From Candidatus Krumholzibacteriota bacterium (GTDB lineage: Bacteria > Krumholzibacteriota > Krumholzibacteriia > LZORAL124-64-63), in assembly GCA_024277025.1 (NCBI GenBank), contig JAJRWA010000066.1, positions 1 to 35,090 of the forward strand: 35,090 bases of DNA. Direction: 5' to 3'. A model generated the notes under the pieces. The model worked only from the letters and a program-made list of their open reading frames with translations, was not told where the DNA came from and made no database searches. Each line of letters starts with the position of its first letter. Position 1 is the stretch's first letter. The translations under genes were made by a program, and so were the position numbers. Of the stretch, positions 26,971-35,090 are shown one piece after another.

Positions 26971-27842
26971 TTCACCATCACCACTCTCTGGGTCAGCCTG
27001 TCGGTGCCCATCTGAACCTGAGCCCAATAGACTCCGCTACCGGCCTGTCGACCGCTGTCATCACGGCCGTTCCAGACCAATGAAGCGGCGCCTTCTTCAA
27101 GCCGGCCAGCAAAGAGACGACGCACGACACGCCCCCGCACGTCATAGATCTTCGCGGTCACCGAACCCGCCGCGGGCAGGTACAGATCCAGGTTCACCGC
27201 AGGGTTGAATGGGTTGGGATAAGCCAAAAGGGAAGCCGACTTTACTGTCGGTGGAGTCTCAGTGCCCTCCGGCTGGAGCTGACTAAGCGCCACCACCGTC
27301 AGGTCCCTTGCGTGCAGGACCGGCTGCACCAGCAAACGGTACCGGCTTGAAACCTTGAACCACTTCTGACCGTCCCCACTGACAAAGTGGAAGGCGGGAT
27401 CCTCCTGCAGGCTGTAGCCCACTCCGTGCGCCGGTGAGCCCGTGACCGGTACATAGCCCGCCCGATACTGAAACACGAGAAACAGGGTACCGGTCTGGCT
27501 GGCCACCGGATTGTCGAACATCAGAGTCGTCCAGCCGTCGCTCTCTCCCTGAACGTCGGTCGCCAGGGTCACCGCCAGGGAAGTGCTGGGTGGGAACAGA
27601 TCGCGGCCACTGGTCGCCATAATGCGGGGAAAGGCCTCGGCAGCCGACCCATTATACCACCTGACCCCGGCCAGCATTTGATCCTCCGGCACCTCGACCC
27701 GCAAAGCCACACAATTGGCCGGTCCTGCCGGTTGGGGCACCAGGATCCCGTCGGGTGCCGCCGGCACAACATCTCCGTCAGCAGCAATCAACGCCGTGGT
27801 CGGCAGCAGAACGAACAGGAACAGGAATATGGTCGTTTTCAT
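26967..27842 (-). CDS. Secreted protein with FlgD-like C-terminal sorting domain
   Basis: A 291-residue exported protein with a signal peptide (MKTTIFLFLFVLLPTTALIA). Residues 30-185 form a beta-rich domain (CVALRVEVPEDQMLAGVRWYN, LVFQYRAGYVPVTG, GQKWFKVSSRYRLLVQPVL) resembling small carbohydrate-binding-like sandwiches, without assigned activity. The C-terminal 85 residues (LLAYPNPFNPAVNLDLYLPA to VVMVK) are the FlgD-like export tag. The gene starts 12 bases after the large FG-GAP gene and overlaps the beta-helix gene by four bases, so the three are one operon. Confidence 0.83.
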   Translation of the reverse strand: MKTTIFLFLFVLLPTTALIAADGDVVPAAPDGILVPQPAGPANCVALRVEVPEDQMLAGVRWYNGSAAEAFPRIMATSGRDLFPPSTSLAVTLATDVQGESDGWTTLMFDNPVASQTGTLFLVFQYRAGYVPVTGSPAHGVGYSLQEDPAFHFVSGDGQKWFKVSSRYRLLVQPVLHARDLTVVALSQLQPEGTETPPTVKSASLLAYPNPFNPAVNLDLYLPAAGSVTAKIYDVRGRVVRRLFAGRLEEGAASLVWNGRDDSGRQAGSGVYWAQVQMGTDRLTQRVVMVK

Positions 27843-27854
27843 GAGAGACCCGCC

Positions 27855-30800
27855 TTACTGCTGAATGTTGGGGAGATCGGGAATGCAGACATCAAAATCG
27901 CCAAACACGACGTTGAAGCTGGTTGCTGTATTGCCGGCACCGTTGACACCCGAGGTCACCCGGAATTCGAATTGGCAGCCGAGATCCGCCAGGCAAGGCC
28001 GGTTCTTCCAGATCAATTTGTGGCCCCACCCGGTAGAAACCGGCTCCACGGATACCTCCACGTCCACACTCTGCCAGTCCAGCCTTTCGTCGCTGCCGGC
28101 AAAGCACTGACTCCGCACTCCGTAGCCCTGGGAGTTGAAGAATTCGACGGTATCCAACCTCTGATCGCCCTTGACACTGGTGACCCAGCTGAAGACCCAG
28201 TCCGCACCCCCCGGGTACGGCTCGTGGGTAAAGGCGGGGCCACTGACAATGACGGGAACCTCATCCTCGGCTATCACAAGATCATGGTTTGCAACCGGAT
28301 CAATCGCCACCTTCGTCGTTGATCCCCCGGAGGGCCAGTCCACTGTCACTGACACGGTGCCCAGATAGTCACCCAGGCCGAAGTGGAGTTCACTTCCCTT
28401 CTGGCTGCCGCGACCACTGCCACCGTCAACCATATGGCGCAATTCGGCTGCTTCCCCGGCCTGCGGCGAATCCTTGGCGACCAGCACCGTGGCACCGACC
28501 AGAGAGCCATTACTGCTGCCGAGGGTTGTCAGGCGCACGTTGAGATAATTCTGCTGGTCCGGCACCGGCGCATCATCAAGGCCGTTGGGCCGCATGTTGC
28601 GGTAGAGGAACTGGTCATTCGCCGCTCGCCCAAGATACAGGTCGAGATCACCGTCGCGATTGAAGTCGGCAATCACCGCCCCGCTGGTCGGGCCGGGCTT
28701 CAGCCCCGACAAGGGCCCCATGTCCCGGTAAGCGGATGCCGACCAGACCCGCAGTTCCGGCTGACCGGTCAACGGCAGCAACAGGACATCTTCCTGCCCG
28801 TCCTGATTGAAATCGGCCACACCGGCCCCGCTCCACTGGGTCGTACCGTCCAGAACCTCGGCCACGGTGAACCGGGTACCGTCATTGACCAGAATACGGG
28901 CGCCCGTGAATCCGAAATCCGTCACCACGAGATCCGGGAATTCATTGTGGTCATAGTCGATCCAGTCCAGCGAGTTGACGCCCGTGTGATCATCCACATA
29001 GTAGCCGCTGTCCTGGTTCAGAAAGTTGTCACCAAGGTTCTTGTGGTAGCCGGAATTGAGAAAGACCAGCGGGTATCCACCCCACAACTGCCCGACCACG
29101 AGGTCCACCAGACCGTCAGCGTTGACATCATCCCAGGTAGCGGACCAGGCCGGCTGGTTCAAGCCGGCGATCGACGCGGTCCTCTCCATCCGGCCAAACC
29201 GGTTGCGGAACAATATGTGTCTCGCCCCGAACGAGCCGCCACCGGCCTCGCCGGCATCCCCTGCCGACGCCGTGACCATCTCGTTGACAGTCCCGGTATA
29301 GTCCATCATCGCTGTGTAAAGATCCACCCAGCCGTCGGCATTGTAGTCGCCCCAGGCCGCGACACACGCACCGGACAGGTCGACCAGGTCAGCGGCACTG
29401 AAAACACTGGCCGTGACATCGACAAAACGGCCGGTCTCAGCCAGTCGGTTCTCAAAAAGCTGGGGTTGGTTGACATTGCAGAGGAAGAAATCCACATCAC
29501 CGTCGTTGTCATAGTCGGCGTAGCAGACACCGCGGGCGCCGGATGAGGGGCCGGATCCTGGTTCATAATAGGAGTCACTGACATCGTCAAAGGTCGGCGA
29601 ACCGCCCGACTCACCCGTCTTCCTGAACATCTGCGGCACAATTGTAGGATCGTTGCTGTCCTTGGTGACTAGGAGCAGGTCTATATCGCCCGCACCGGAA
29701 TTCGTGGTAAAATACACGCTGCTGTAGGGCTGGCCCGTCAACGTGGTCGCAAGATCTCCCGTGTCATACGACCCGTTGCGGAACAACACGCCCGCTTGTT
29801 CCGTCACCTCCACGGTCACGGTTCCAAACCGCATCAGGCCGTCGGTACCGGTGATGATGATCGGCAGCTCGTAGGCCCCCAGGGGCACATCCGGAATTGG
29901 TGGCCCCGCAACAGTGTAGATACCGTCGTCGGCACTGACATCACCACCAAGGCCGTCATCACTCAGCAACAGGTTCGATGGCCAGCCCGCTGCGACAAAC
30001 CCGTCGAAGGCGCTGCTGTCCGCTGCCAAGGCCCGGTCCATGGCGACCCGAACAGAGGCAAGCCGCTGGCCGTTCCATTGGGAGGCCTTCAAGGCCAGAA
30101 CCGGGCTGGTGGCCGCTTCGGCGGGCAAAGTGTACTCCGCCAAGGCATCGTGCGGGGCCAGAAAATCACCGCCGATGGTCGGCGACTCCACGGGTTGTTC
30201 AAAAACAACCACCACCTTGCCCGTCGACGATTCCCAAAGTGAATCAGCCGGAACCTTGATGGTCTTGAAGGCTGCCCACTCTGTCACCAGGACGTTATTC
30301 CAGGGTTCCTGCGGATCCGCTGCCACGTCCAGCAGATAGTAGAATTCCTGGGCCTGGGCCGGTCCAACTATCTGGGCCAGCGAGACCAGCGCCGACTGCG
30401 GAGCGGGCTCGACATCGACAATAGCCCACGCCGCATGATCATTGGCCAGGCCGTCAAGGTGCTGAAACCGGCGCCGGGCAAAAATACGGCCGTTTTGCGG
30501 CTCCGTAAAAAGATCGGGAGCAATCACTTGCAGCCGATCGAGTTGTGCCGAGGTCGACATGGTCTCTATCTCGCCAGCCGTAGGCCAACTCACGCCGACG
30601 TATGGCATATCCAAAGGTTGACCGAGATTGATGAGTTGTTCCGGCAAGAGCTTGACCATATTCGTCATTTCGGACGTGATGTTGGCATTGCCAAGGGCTT
30701 CCCAGTCACCGTTGCCTAAAAGGCCCTGACGGCTCAAATCTCCATCACCGCGCTCGATGATCATATACGCCGCCAGAATCTCGGTCCTGTTGTTGGTGTC

Positions 30801-31046
30801 CACATGGAACGCAGAATCGTGTTCAAGAAGACACACACGCCAGTTGGCTGAAGCAGCCTGGCTCAACCAGAGGGCGGGTAGGAGGTTCATGTTCCAACTT
30901 GGGTCTTTGGTCCAATTTTCCTTCACAACCCCGGCGACCTGTTGGTTTGACTGAACCCGGTCCAGGATTTTCAAACTCCAGCAATTGAGATACAACCCAA
31001 GATCTGAGGAGACATTGGCATCTATGTTCTCCAGCAACCCAACCAC
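27855..31046 (-). CDS. FG-GAP/VCBS repeat protein with ASPIC/UnbV domain (C-terminal part of a split gene)
   Basis: This is 1063 residues counted from a GTG; the same frame is open back to a TAA at 31086. Residues about 420-830 contain integrin-type FG-GAP/VCBS repeats with calcium-loop motifs DYDNDGDVD (511), DYNADGWVD (567), DVNADGLVD, DFNQDGQED and DFNRDGDLD (795). An ASPIC/UnbV domain follows at about 833-925 (NYLNVRLTTLGSSNGSLVGATV, SELHFGLGDYLGTVSVTVDWPSG), as in bacterial surface proteins. A beta-rich segment of about 130 residues closes the chain, with no FlgD-like tail. There is no signal peptide on this part. With the upstream piece it forms one open frame of 1519 codons broken once, so it is best read as the larger part of one exported protein. 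No ribosome site precedes the GTG. Confidence 0.85.
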   Translation of the reverse strand: MVGLLENIDANVSSDLGLYLNCWSLKILDRVQSNQQVAGVVKENWTKDPSWNMNLLPALWLSQAASANWRVCLLEHDSAFHVDTNNRTEILAAYMIIERGDGDLSRQGLLGNGDWEALGNANITSEMTNMVKLLPEQLINLGQPLDMPYVGVSWPTAGEIETMSTSAQLDRLQVIAPDLFTEPQNGRIFARRRFQHLDGLANDHAAWAIVDVEPAPQSALVSLAQIVGPAQAQEFYYLLDVAADPQEPWNNVLVTEWAAFKTIKVPADSLWESSTGKVVVVFEQPVESPTIGGDFLAPHDALAEYTLPAEAATSPVLALKASQWNGQRLASVRVAMDRALAADSSAFDGFVAAGWPSNLLLSDDGLGGDVSADDGIYTVAGPPIPDVPLGAYELPIIITGTDGLMRFGTVTVEVTEQAGVLFRNGSYDTGDLATTLTGQPYSSVYFTTNSGAGDIDLLLVTKDSNDPTIVPQMFRKTGESGGSPTFDDVSDSYYEPGSGPSSGARGVCYADYDNDGDVDFFLCNVNQPQLFENRLAETGRFVDVTASVFSAADLVDLSGACVAAWGDYNADGWVDLYTAMMDYTGTVNEMVTASAGDAGEAGGGSFGARHILFRNRFGRMERTASIAGLNQPAWSATWDDVNADGLVDLVVGQLWGGYPLVFLNSGYHKNLGDNFLNQDSGYYVDDHTGVNSLDWIDYDHNEFPDLVVTDFGFTGARILVNDGTRFTVAEVLDGTTQWSGAGVADFNQDGQEDVLLLPLTGQPELRVWSASAYRDMGPLSGLKPGPTSGAVIADFNRDGDLDLYLGRAANDQFLYRNMRPNGLDDAPVPDQQNYLNVRLTTLGSSNGSLVGATVLVAKDSPQAGEAAELRHMVDGGSGRGSQKGSELHFGLGDYLGTVSVTVDWPSGGSTTKVAIDPVANHDLVIAEDEVPVIVSGPAFTHEPYPGGADWVFSWVTSVKGDQRLDTVEFFNSQGYGVRSQCFAGSDERLDWQSVDVEVSVEPVSTGWGHKLIWKNRPCLADLGCQFEFRVTSGVNGAGNTATSFNVVFGDFDVCIPDLPNIQQ

Positions 31047-31085
31047 ACCGTCGGTATATGAGGCTTGCCCGCCATACTCGATGGG

Positions 31086-31088
31086 TTA
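31086..31088 (-). other. In-frame ochre codon splitting the island's large surface-protein gene
   Basis: The minus-strand frame reads EYNRI, then TAA, then PIEYGGQASYTDGVV with no shift. Together the parts span 32411 to 27855, exactly 1519 codons. TAA ends intact genes nearby (27855), so it is not reassigned. A change from TAT, TAC, CAA or GAA would explain it. Confidence 0.8.
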
Positions 31089-32411
31089 GATTCGGTTGTA
31101 TTCATCTATCAGATTGTCAATAAGTGCGTCGGCAAAAACCGCCTCAAAGTTTACAGTCTTGCCGGCCCCGGACAGATAAATGCCGTCATCCAATTCCTTG
31201 ACGATACTTGTACAAAGATCTCTCCATTCATGGCCCGAGCTCTCCACGTTCATCATGTAGTGGTTGTAGTTCCGAGCAAAGAGCCGATTGTTGACTGACG
31301 TGCGAATAAACTGCAGGTGGCCGCCGGCGTTTGCTTCAGGATATGAGAAAACCGTTCCCGCACCATCGTCATAGTGAAGCCGATAAGCCATTCCGCCATC
31401 GGCATGAAAAAGGCTTACCGGCTCTGTAAGGACAAACGTGATCGTTTGAGCTACAGGGTCATATGACTGGCAAGCGGTCACTACATCCGGGTCGGGATAA
31501 CTCCCACCCGTGGCGGGGCGATAGACTGTCCATTGCTGCAGCCTGACCGCGCTGGTATCAATCGCTCCCGAATACCGAAACGTTATTGGCCAAACGATCG
31601 GCTCCTCAAGTTGCCCATAAGTTTCCGGGCGCCGCATCCGATTATAGGCATATTCCTGAAACCGATCCCGCACATGCCAGAAGCGCGGTCCTGATTCAAC
31701 TGTGGCCCCGGCCGCCGCGGCATTCCTGTCGAGGGTAAACTCGTAGGGAATTCCGCCCCTGACACTGACGATCTTATATTCGTAAATCATGGCCGGATCG
31801 AGGCCAGCCCCGCCATTGTCGTCCAGGTACTCGGTGGCACCGGTCACCTCGACGATTTGGGCAAACGGACCGCCAGGTTCGCGCCTGAATATCCTGTAGG
31901 TCGTAACAGCCCCGTCCTCCGGAACCACACCCACGGTCTCAAAATCGACGAACCGGTAATCCTCTCCCCACCTCAGAGATACGCTTGTGGGTGACTCCCG
32001 CCATGCCTGTAGAAGAGAAGGGTCAGCCGAATGATAAAACAATTCTTCCCGGTGCAAAGCATCGACTGCGGCAGGAAACAGGCTCAAGCCCTGATACCAC
32101 ATGCCAACAAAGTTGACGTAGAACCCGGCTGTCGGTGGGCCAGGGCTGTCGAATGTCCCGGCATCACCAACAGAACCCGCCACACTCTCAATATACACCA
32201 CGGCATTGTCTTGAATCAGATCCACGAGCTCCGGGTAGGACCGAACATCGCAAGCGTAATCTTGCGCGTACCATGGAATCATTGGCAGCGCAAGTCCGGC
32301 GTGCAGCACACACGCAATAACCAACACCCCAAGCCATGACTGCGGCGACCTTTCACGATCTATCCGGATACGGGGAACGGGGAAGCATATTGCCCTCCAC
32401 TTCGTTGTCAA
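31086..32411 (-). CDS. Exported protein, N-terminal part of the split FG-GAP surface-protein gene
   Basis: This 441-residue frame begins at a TTG. A hydrophobic segment (about residues 27-42, WLGVLVIACVLHAGLALP) looks like the core of a signal peptide, but with a long basic N-terminus, so the true start may be later. The body contains an FN3-like part (TTYRIFRREPGGPFAQIVEV to IYEYKIVSVRGG) and strands ending in an alpha/beta segment (LFARNYNHYMMNVESSGHEW, NFEAVFADALIDNLIDEYNRI). It stops at the TAA and resumes in frame as the FG-GAP protein. No catalytic motif was recognised. Base composition is more AT-rich than the flanking housekeeping genes by eye. Confidence 0.7.
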   Translation of the reverse strand: MTTKWRAICFPVPRIRIDRERSPQSWLGVLVIACVLHAGLALPMIPWYAQDYACDVRSYPELVDLIQDNAVVYIESVAGSVGDAGTFDSPGPPTAGFYVNFVGMWYQGLSLFPAAVDALHREELFYHSADPSLLQAWRESPTSVSLRWGEDYRFVDFETVGVVPEDGAVTTYRIFRREPGGPFAQIVEVTGATEYLDDNGGAGLDPAMIYEYKIVSVRGGIPYEFTLDRNAAAAGATVESGPRFWHVRDRFQEYAYNRMRRPETYGQLEEPIVWPITFRYSGAIDTSAVRLQQWTVYRPATGGSYPDPDVVTACQSYDPVAQTITFVLTEPVSLFHADGGMAYRLHYDDGAGTVFSYPEANAGGHLQFIRTSVNNRLFARNYNHYMMNVESSGHEWRDLCTSIVKELDDGIYLSGAGKTVNFEAVFADALIDNLIDEYNRI

Positions 32412-32508
32412 GTATCGGATTGGGCGAGACTATGTGTATTGACAAGTTCGTCAGTCGTCACCGCGTCTCAAACTGATTCTTCGGTGACAATTATCTATAT
32501 CGGCAATG

Positions 32509-32537
32509 ATTATTCACTATATCCTATTGTGGGTCAA
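32509..32537 (-). promoter_or_regulatory. Putative promoter of the surface-protein operon
   Basis: TTGACC and AATAAT on the minus strand are 17 bases apart in a clearly AT-rich stretch, about 100 bases upstream of the TTG start. It is the only good match in the 235-base gap. Confidence 0.45.
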
Positions 32538-32643
32538 GCTGTTTTAGATATGGCACTATCAAAACACGACGGCGAACAACACCTTCCATGAACCTTCACG
32601 ACACCAAGCCTCATTCCAGCCGGCCCGTGCGAAGACTATCGCC

Positions 32644-32693
32644 CACCTACTGAAAATCCCGGCTCCGCCCGGCAACCGGCTCCCGCTCAAACC
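32644..32693 (+). repeat. Right copy of the 50-base direct repeat (dnaE2 3' terminus)
   Basis: This is the intact end of dnaE2, identical in 46 of 50 positions to 25672-25721. Confidence 0.85.
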
Positions 32694-35090
32694 TGGGCGC
32701 CCAAACCTTTTCCACCATCAGATGGGTCACCCCGTCCGCGGCCTGAATCTTCCCCGAAACCCCCATCACACTCAACGTCCGGATCTGCACCTTGAACTGG
32801 TCCCACACCTGCTGCCACACCACCAGATTCACGAACCCGGTCTCATCCTCCAGCGTCAGGAACGTCACCCCCTTGGCCGTGTGCGGCCGCTGCCGACAGA
32901 TCACCAGCCCCACGTACTCGCAGCGCCGTCCGTCATACATCCCGTTGACCACCTCAGCCGTCGGCCAGCCCTGCGCCGCCAGTTGCTCCCGCCACGGCGC
33001 CAGCAAATGCGCCCGCGGACTGTGCCCTGCCTCGTGCCAGTCCCAATTAATAACCTCCATCTCCGACAACTCCCGCAACGAGGGCGCCGGCTCCGGATCC
33101 TCCAGCGCCAACAAAAACTGCTCCGGCCGATCCCTCCTGCTCAACCCATGCACCGCCCACAGCGCCTTCCTCCGATCCGCCTCCAACGAAGCCAACGCCC
33201 CGGCACGCGCCAACGCCGCGAGATCATCAACCGGCACCCGCGCCCTTCTATGGAGATCAGCAATACTGCGATAAGGACTAAGCCGCCCACCCTCCACAAT
33301 CCGCTCCCCCACATCCCGCCGCAGTCCCTTCACATACCGCAACCCCATCCGCAATGCCGCGAAGGGAGGGTTGTGTGTCCCGTCGGGGGCTTCGCGCTTC
33401 GCCCTGCGGGCTCGCTCGGGCGCGGCGCCCGAGGCGCCCCCGACGGGACACACAACCCTCCCTTCGCACGACAGCGTACAGGGCCAGGAACTGGCGGTTG
33501 CGTCGATGGGGAGTACGTGAATGTTGTGTCGCTTCGCATCCTCTACGATGGTGCCTGTGGAATAGAAGCCCATGGGTTGGGCGTTCAATAGGGAACACGC
33601 GAAGACATCCGGGTGGTGGCACTTCAGCCAGGAGGTGGCGTAGGCGATCAGGGCGAAGCTGGCGGCATGGCTTTCGGGGAAGCCGTATTCGCCGAAGCCA
33701 CGGATCTGCTGGAAGACGCGTTCGGCGAACTCGGCGGTGATGCCCTTGGCGACCATCCGGCTGACGAGGCGTTCGTGGTGCTGTTCCAAAGGGCCGTGGC
33801 TGCGCCAGGTGGCCATGTCGCGGCGCAGTTGGTCCGCTTCGCCGGGGGTGTAGTCGGCCGCGGTCATGGCCAGGCGCATGACTTGTTCCTGAAAGAGGGG
33901 CACGCCCAGGGTCTTGCGCAGGATGGGTTCCAGCGAAGGGTGCGGATAGGTGACCGGTTCGTCGCCGTTGCGGCGGGCCAGGTAGGGATGCAGCATGCCG
34001 CCCGAGATGGGGCCGGGCCGGATGATCGCCACCTGGATCACCAGGTCGTAGTAGCAGACCGGGCGCAGGCGCGGCAGCATGTTCATCTGGGCGCGGCTTT
34101 CGACCTGGAAGGTGCCCACCGAATCGGCGCGGCCGAGCATGGCGTAGGTGTCGGCGTCGTCGCGCGGGATGCGGGCCAGGCTCAGGTCGATAGCCCGGTG
34201 CTCGCGCAGCAGGTCAAACGCGAGGTGCATCTGGTTCAGCGCGCCGAGTCCCAGCAGGTCGACTTTGAACAGGCCCAGCGCTTCGACGCCATATTTGTCC
34301 CACTGGATGACCGTCCGGCCAGGCATGGTCGCGTTCTCGATAGGCACCAGATCGTGCACCGGCTGGTGGCCCAGCAGAAAGCCGCCCGGATGGATCGACA
34401 GGTGGCGCGGGAACTCCTGGATCTCGGCCACCAGGCGGGCGAAGTGCCGGTGCAGCGGCGCCTGCGGGTCGAACCCGGCGTTGGCCAGTTCGGCCAGCGG
34501 CAACTCGCCGCCCTCGTTCTCGGGAAACTGGGCGACAAAGCTGTGGCTCGCCGACTTGGCCAGACGGTCCAGCTGCACCGCCGGCAAGCCCAGGGCCTTG
34601 CCCACTTCCCGGATCGCCGAGCGCGGCCGAAAACGCACCACGTTGGCGACCATGGCGGCCTTGTCACGTCCGTATTTTTTGTAGACGTGCTGGATGACCT
34701 CCTCGCGCCGGCCGTGCTCGATATCCAGGTCGATGTCCGGCGGCTCGGCCCGTTCGCGCGAGATGAAGCGCTCGAACAACAAGTCCACCTCGCGCGGATT
34801 GACCGCCGTGATCTTCAGGCAGTAGCACACCACCGAGTTGGCCGCCGAGCCGCGCCCCTGGCAGATGATCCCCTCCGTGCGGCAGAAATTCACGATCTCG
34901 TACATGGTCAGAAAGTAACCCTCGTAATCGAGATCGTGGATCAGGGCCAGCTCGCGGTCGATGCGCTGCTGCAGGTCGTCCGGCACCGCGCCGGCGAAAC
35001 GCTCACGGGCACCGCGCCGAACCAGTTGGTCCAGCCAGGTGGCGGTCGTCATGCCGAAGGGCATCTGCTCGGCGGGGTAGCGGTAACGCA
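32647..35090 (-). CDS. dnaE2: Error-prone DNA polymerase III alpha subunit, 5'-partial
   Basis: A C-family DNA polymerase of the DnaE2/ImuC type, used in damage-induced translesion synthesis. About 814 codons lie in the window; the PHP domain and start are beyond the right edge (the frame is open to the last base, reading LRYRYPAEQMPFGM). Polymerase-core motifs are DYEGYFLTMYEIVNFCRTEG, QGRGSAANSVVCYCL, the catalytic aspartates in PPDIDLDIEHGRREEV, SIHPGGFLLG, KVDLLGLGALNQ and FGEYGFPESHAASFALIAY. Helix-hairpin-helix sequence (MGLRYVKGLRRDVGERIV) and an OB-fold (YVGLVICRQRPHTAKGVTFLTLEDETG) follow. About 36 residues encoded by a palindromic element are inserted between SSWPCTLSC and LRMGLRYV. 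The imuA/imuB partners are not visible. Confidence 0.94.
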   Translation of the reverse strand, partial: RYRYPAEQMPFGMTTATWLDQLVRRGARERFAGAVPDDLQQRIDRELALIHDLDYEGYFLTMYEIVNFCRTEGIICQGRGSAANSVVCYCLKITAVNPREVDLLFERFISRERAEPPDIDLDIEHGRREEVIQHVYKKYGRDKAAMVANVVRFRPRSAIREVGKALGLPAVQLDRLAKSASHSFVAQFPENEGGELPLAELANAGFDPQAPLHRHFARLVAEIQEFPRHLSIHPGGFLLGHQPVHDLVPIENATMPGRTVIQWDKYGVEALGLFKVDLLGLGALNQMHLAFDLLREHRAIDLSLARIPRDDADTYAMLGRADSVGTFQVESRAQMNMLPRLRPVCYYDLVIQVAIIRPGPISGGMLHPYLARRNGDEPVTYPHPSLEPILRKTLGVPLFQEQVMRLAMTAADYTPGEADQLRRDMATWRSHGPLEQHHERLVSRMVAKGITAEFAERVFQQIRGFGEYGFPESHAASFALIAYATSWLKCHHPDVFACSLLNAQPMGFYSTGTIVEDAKRHNIHVLPIDATASSWPCTLSCEGRVVCPVGGASGAAPERARRAKREAPDGTHNPPFAALRMGLRYVKGLRRDVGERIVEGGRLSPYRSIADLHRRARVPVDDLAALARAGALASLEADRRKALWAVHGLSRRDRPEQFLLALEDPEPAPSLRELSEMEVINWDWHEAGHSPRAHLLAPWREQLAAQGWPTAEVVNGMYDGRRCEYVGLVICRQRPHTAKGVTFLTLEDETGFVNLVVWQQVWDQFKVQIRTLSVMGVSGKIQAADGVTHLMVEKVWAPRFEREPVAGRSRDFQ
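33359..33467. repeat. 109-base palindromic element inserted in frame in dnaE2
   Basis: The left arm (33359-33390) and right arm (33436-33467) are perfect 32-base reverse complements, beginning GCGAAGGGAGGGTTG and ending in its complement. The 45-base centre contains a second perfect palindrome, CTCGGGCGC-G-GCGCCCGAG (33415-33433). The minus-strand reading through dnaE2 has no stop and encodes about 36 residues including VVCPVGGASGAAPERARRAK and APDGTHNPPF. Those residues have no counterpart expected in DnaE2. It resembles mobile palindromic repeats of the Rickettsia RPE kind in behaviour, not demonstrably in sequence. Confidence 0.88.

Noticed and set aside
1568..31088. Stop-codon reassignment (TAG or TAA read as sense) to explain two interrupted genes
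   Set aside because: TAG ends intact genes at 1850, 4738 and 32647, and TAA ends one at 27855. Two different codons would need reassignment. Point changes or sequence errors are simpler.

Overview
The window comes from a GC-rich, Gram-negative-type bacterium. It has lipoproteins with clear lipoboxes, an outer-membrane beta-barrel and a multihaem cytochrome. Three secreted proteins end in a FlgD-like beta-sandwich with a PNPFNP start and a terminal [LM]V[RK]. That tail, together with an ECF sigma/Ser-Thr kinase pair, PKD-bearing protease and FG-GAP proteins, suggests a poorly cultured lineage of the FCB/Krumholzibacteriota/Eisenbacteria kind. This placement is an inference from protein style, not from a marker gene. 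No rRNA, tRNA or CRISPR array was seen, and no gene-free gap exceeds about 265 bases. Most genes lie on the minus strand.

Layout, left to right. 1-3.1 kb: a branched-chain-amino-acid-type binding protein followed by a chemoreceptor that carries an in-frame TAG and runs off the left edge. 3.4-4.7 kb: an HD-domain phosphohydrolase divergent from 3-methyladenine DNA glycosylase I. 4.7-13.6 kb: a minus-strand block with a DNRLRE lipoprotein (with terminator), a repeat-propeller secreted protein, an ECF sigma factor overlapping a Ser/Thr kinase with TPRs, and a subtilase lipoprotein. 13.7-15.3 kb: arsR-acr3 with a recognisable promoter and operator. 15.4-16.8 kb: a nine-haem lipoprotein built on a tandem duplication. 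17.0-18.9 kb: a MerR-controlled plus-strand operon of merR, an exported HMA protein and a beta-barrel, with no mercuric reductase. 18.9-21.9 kb: a 999-residue secreted protein. 22.1-25.6 kb: molybdenum cofactor genes mobB-mobA (fused), moaA and moeA. 25.8-32.4 kb: an island of surface proteins, the largest split by an in-frame TAA. 32.6 kb to the end: dnaE2 (error-prone polymerase), partial at its 5' end.

The most unusual structures concern dnaE2. A long palindromic element (32-bp perfect arms, with a nested 9-bp palindrome) sits in frame inside its coding sequence. A shortened copy of its 3' end lies at 25.67-25.76 kb in the same orientation, so the 25.8-32.6 kb island is bracketed by direct repeats of the dnaE2 terminus. 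The MerR/HMA/beta-barrel operon is the best candidate for an unfamiliar functional system: a regulator with the full mercury-type cysteine triad controls envelope proteins and no reductase or inner-membrane mercury importer.
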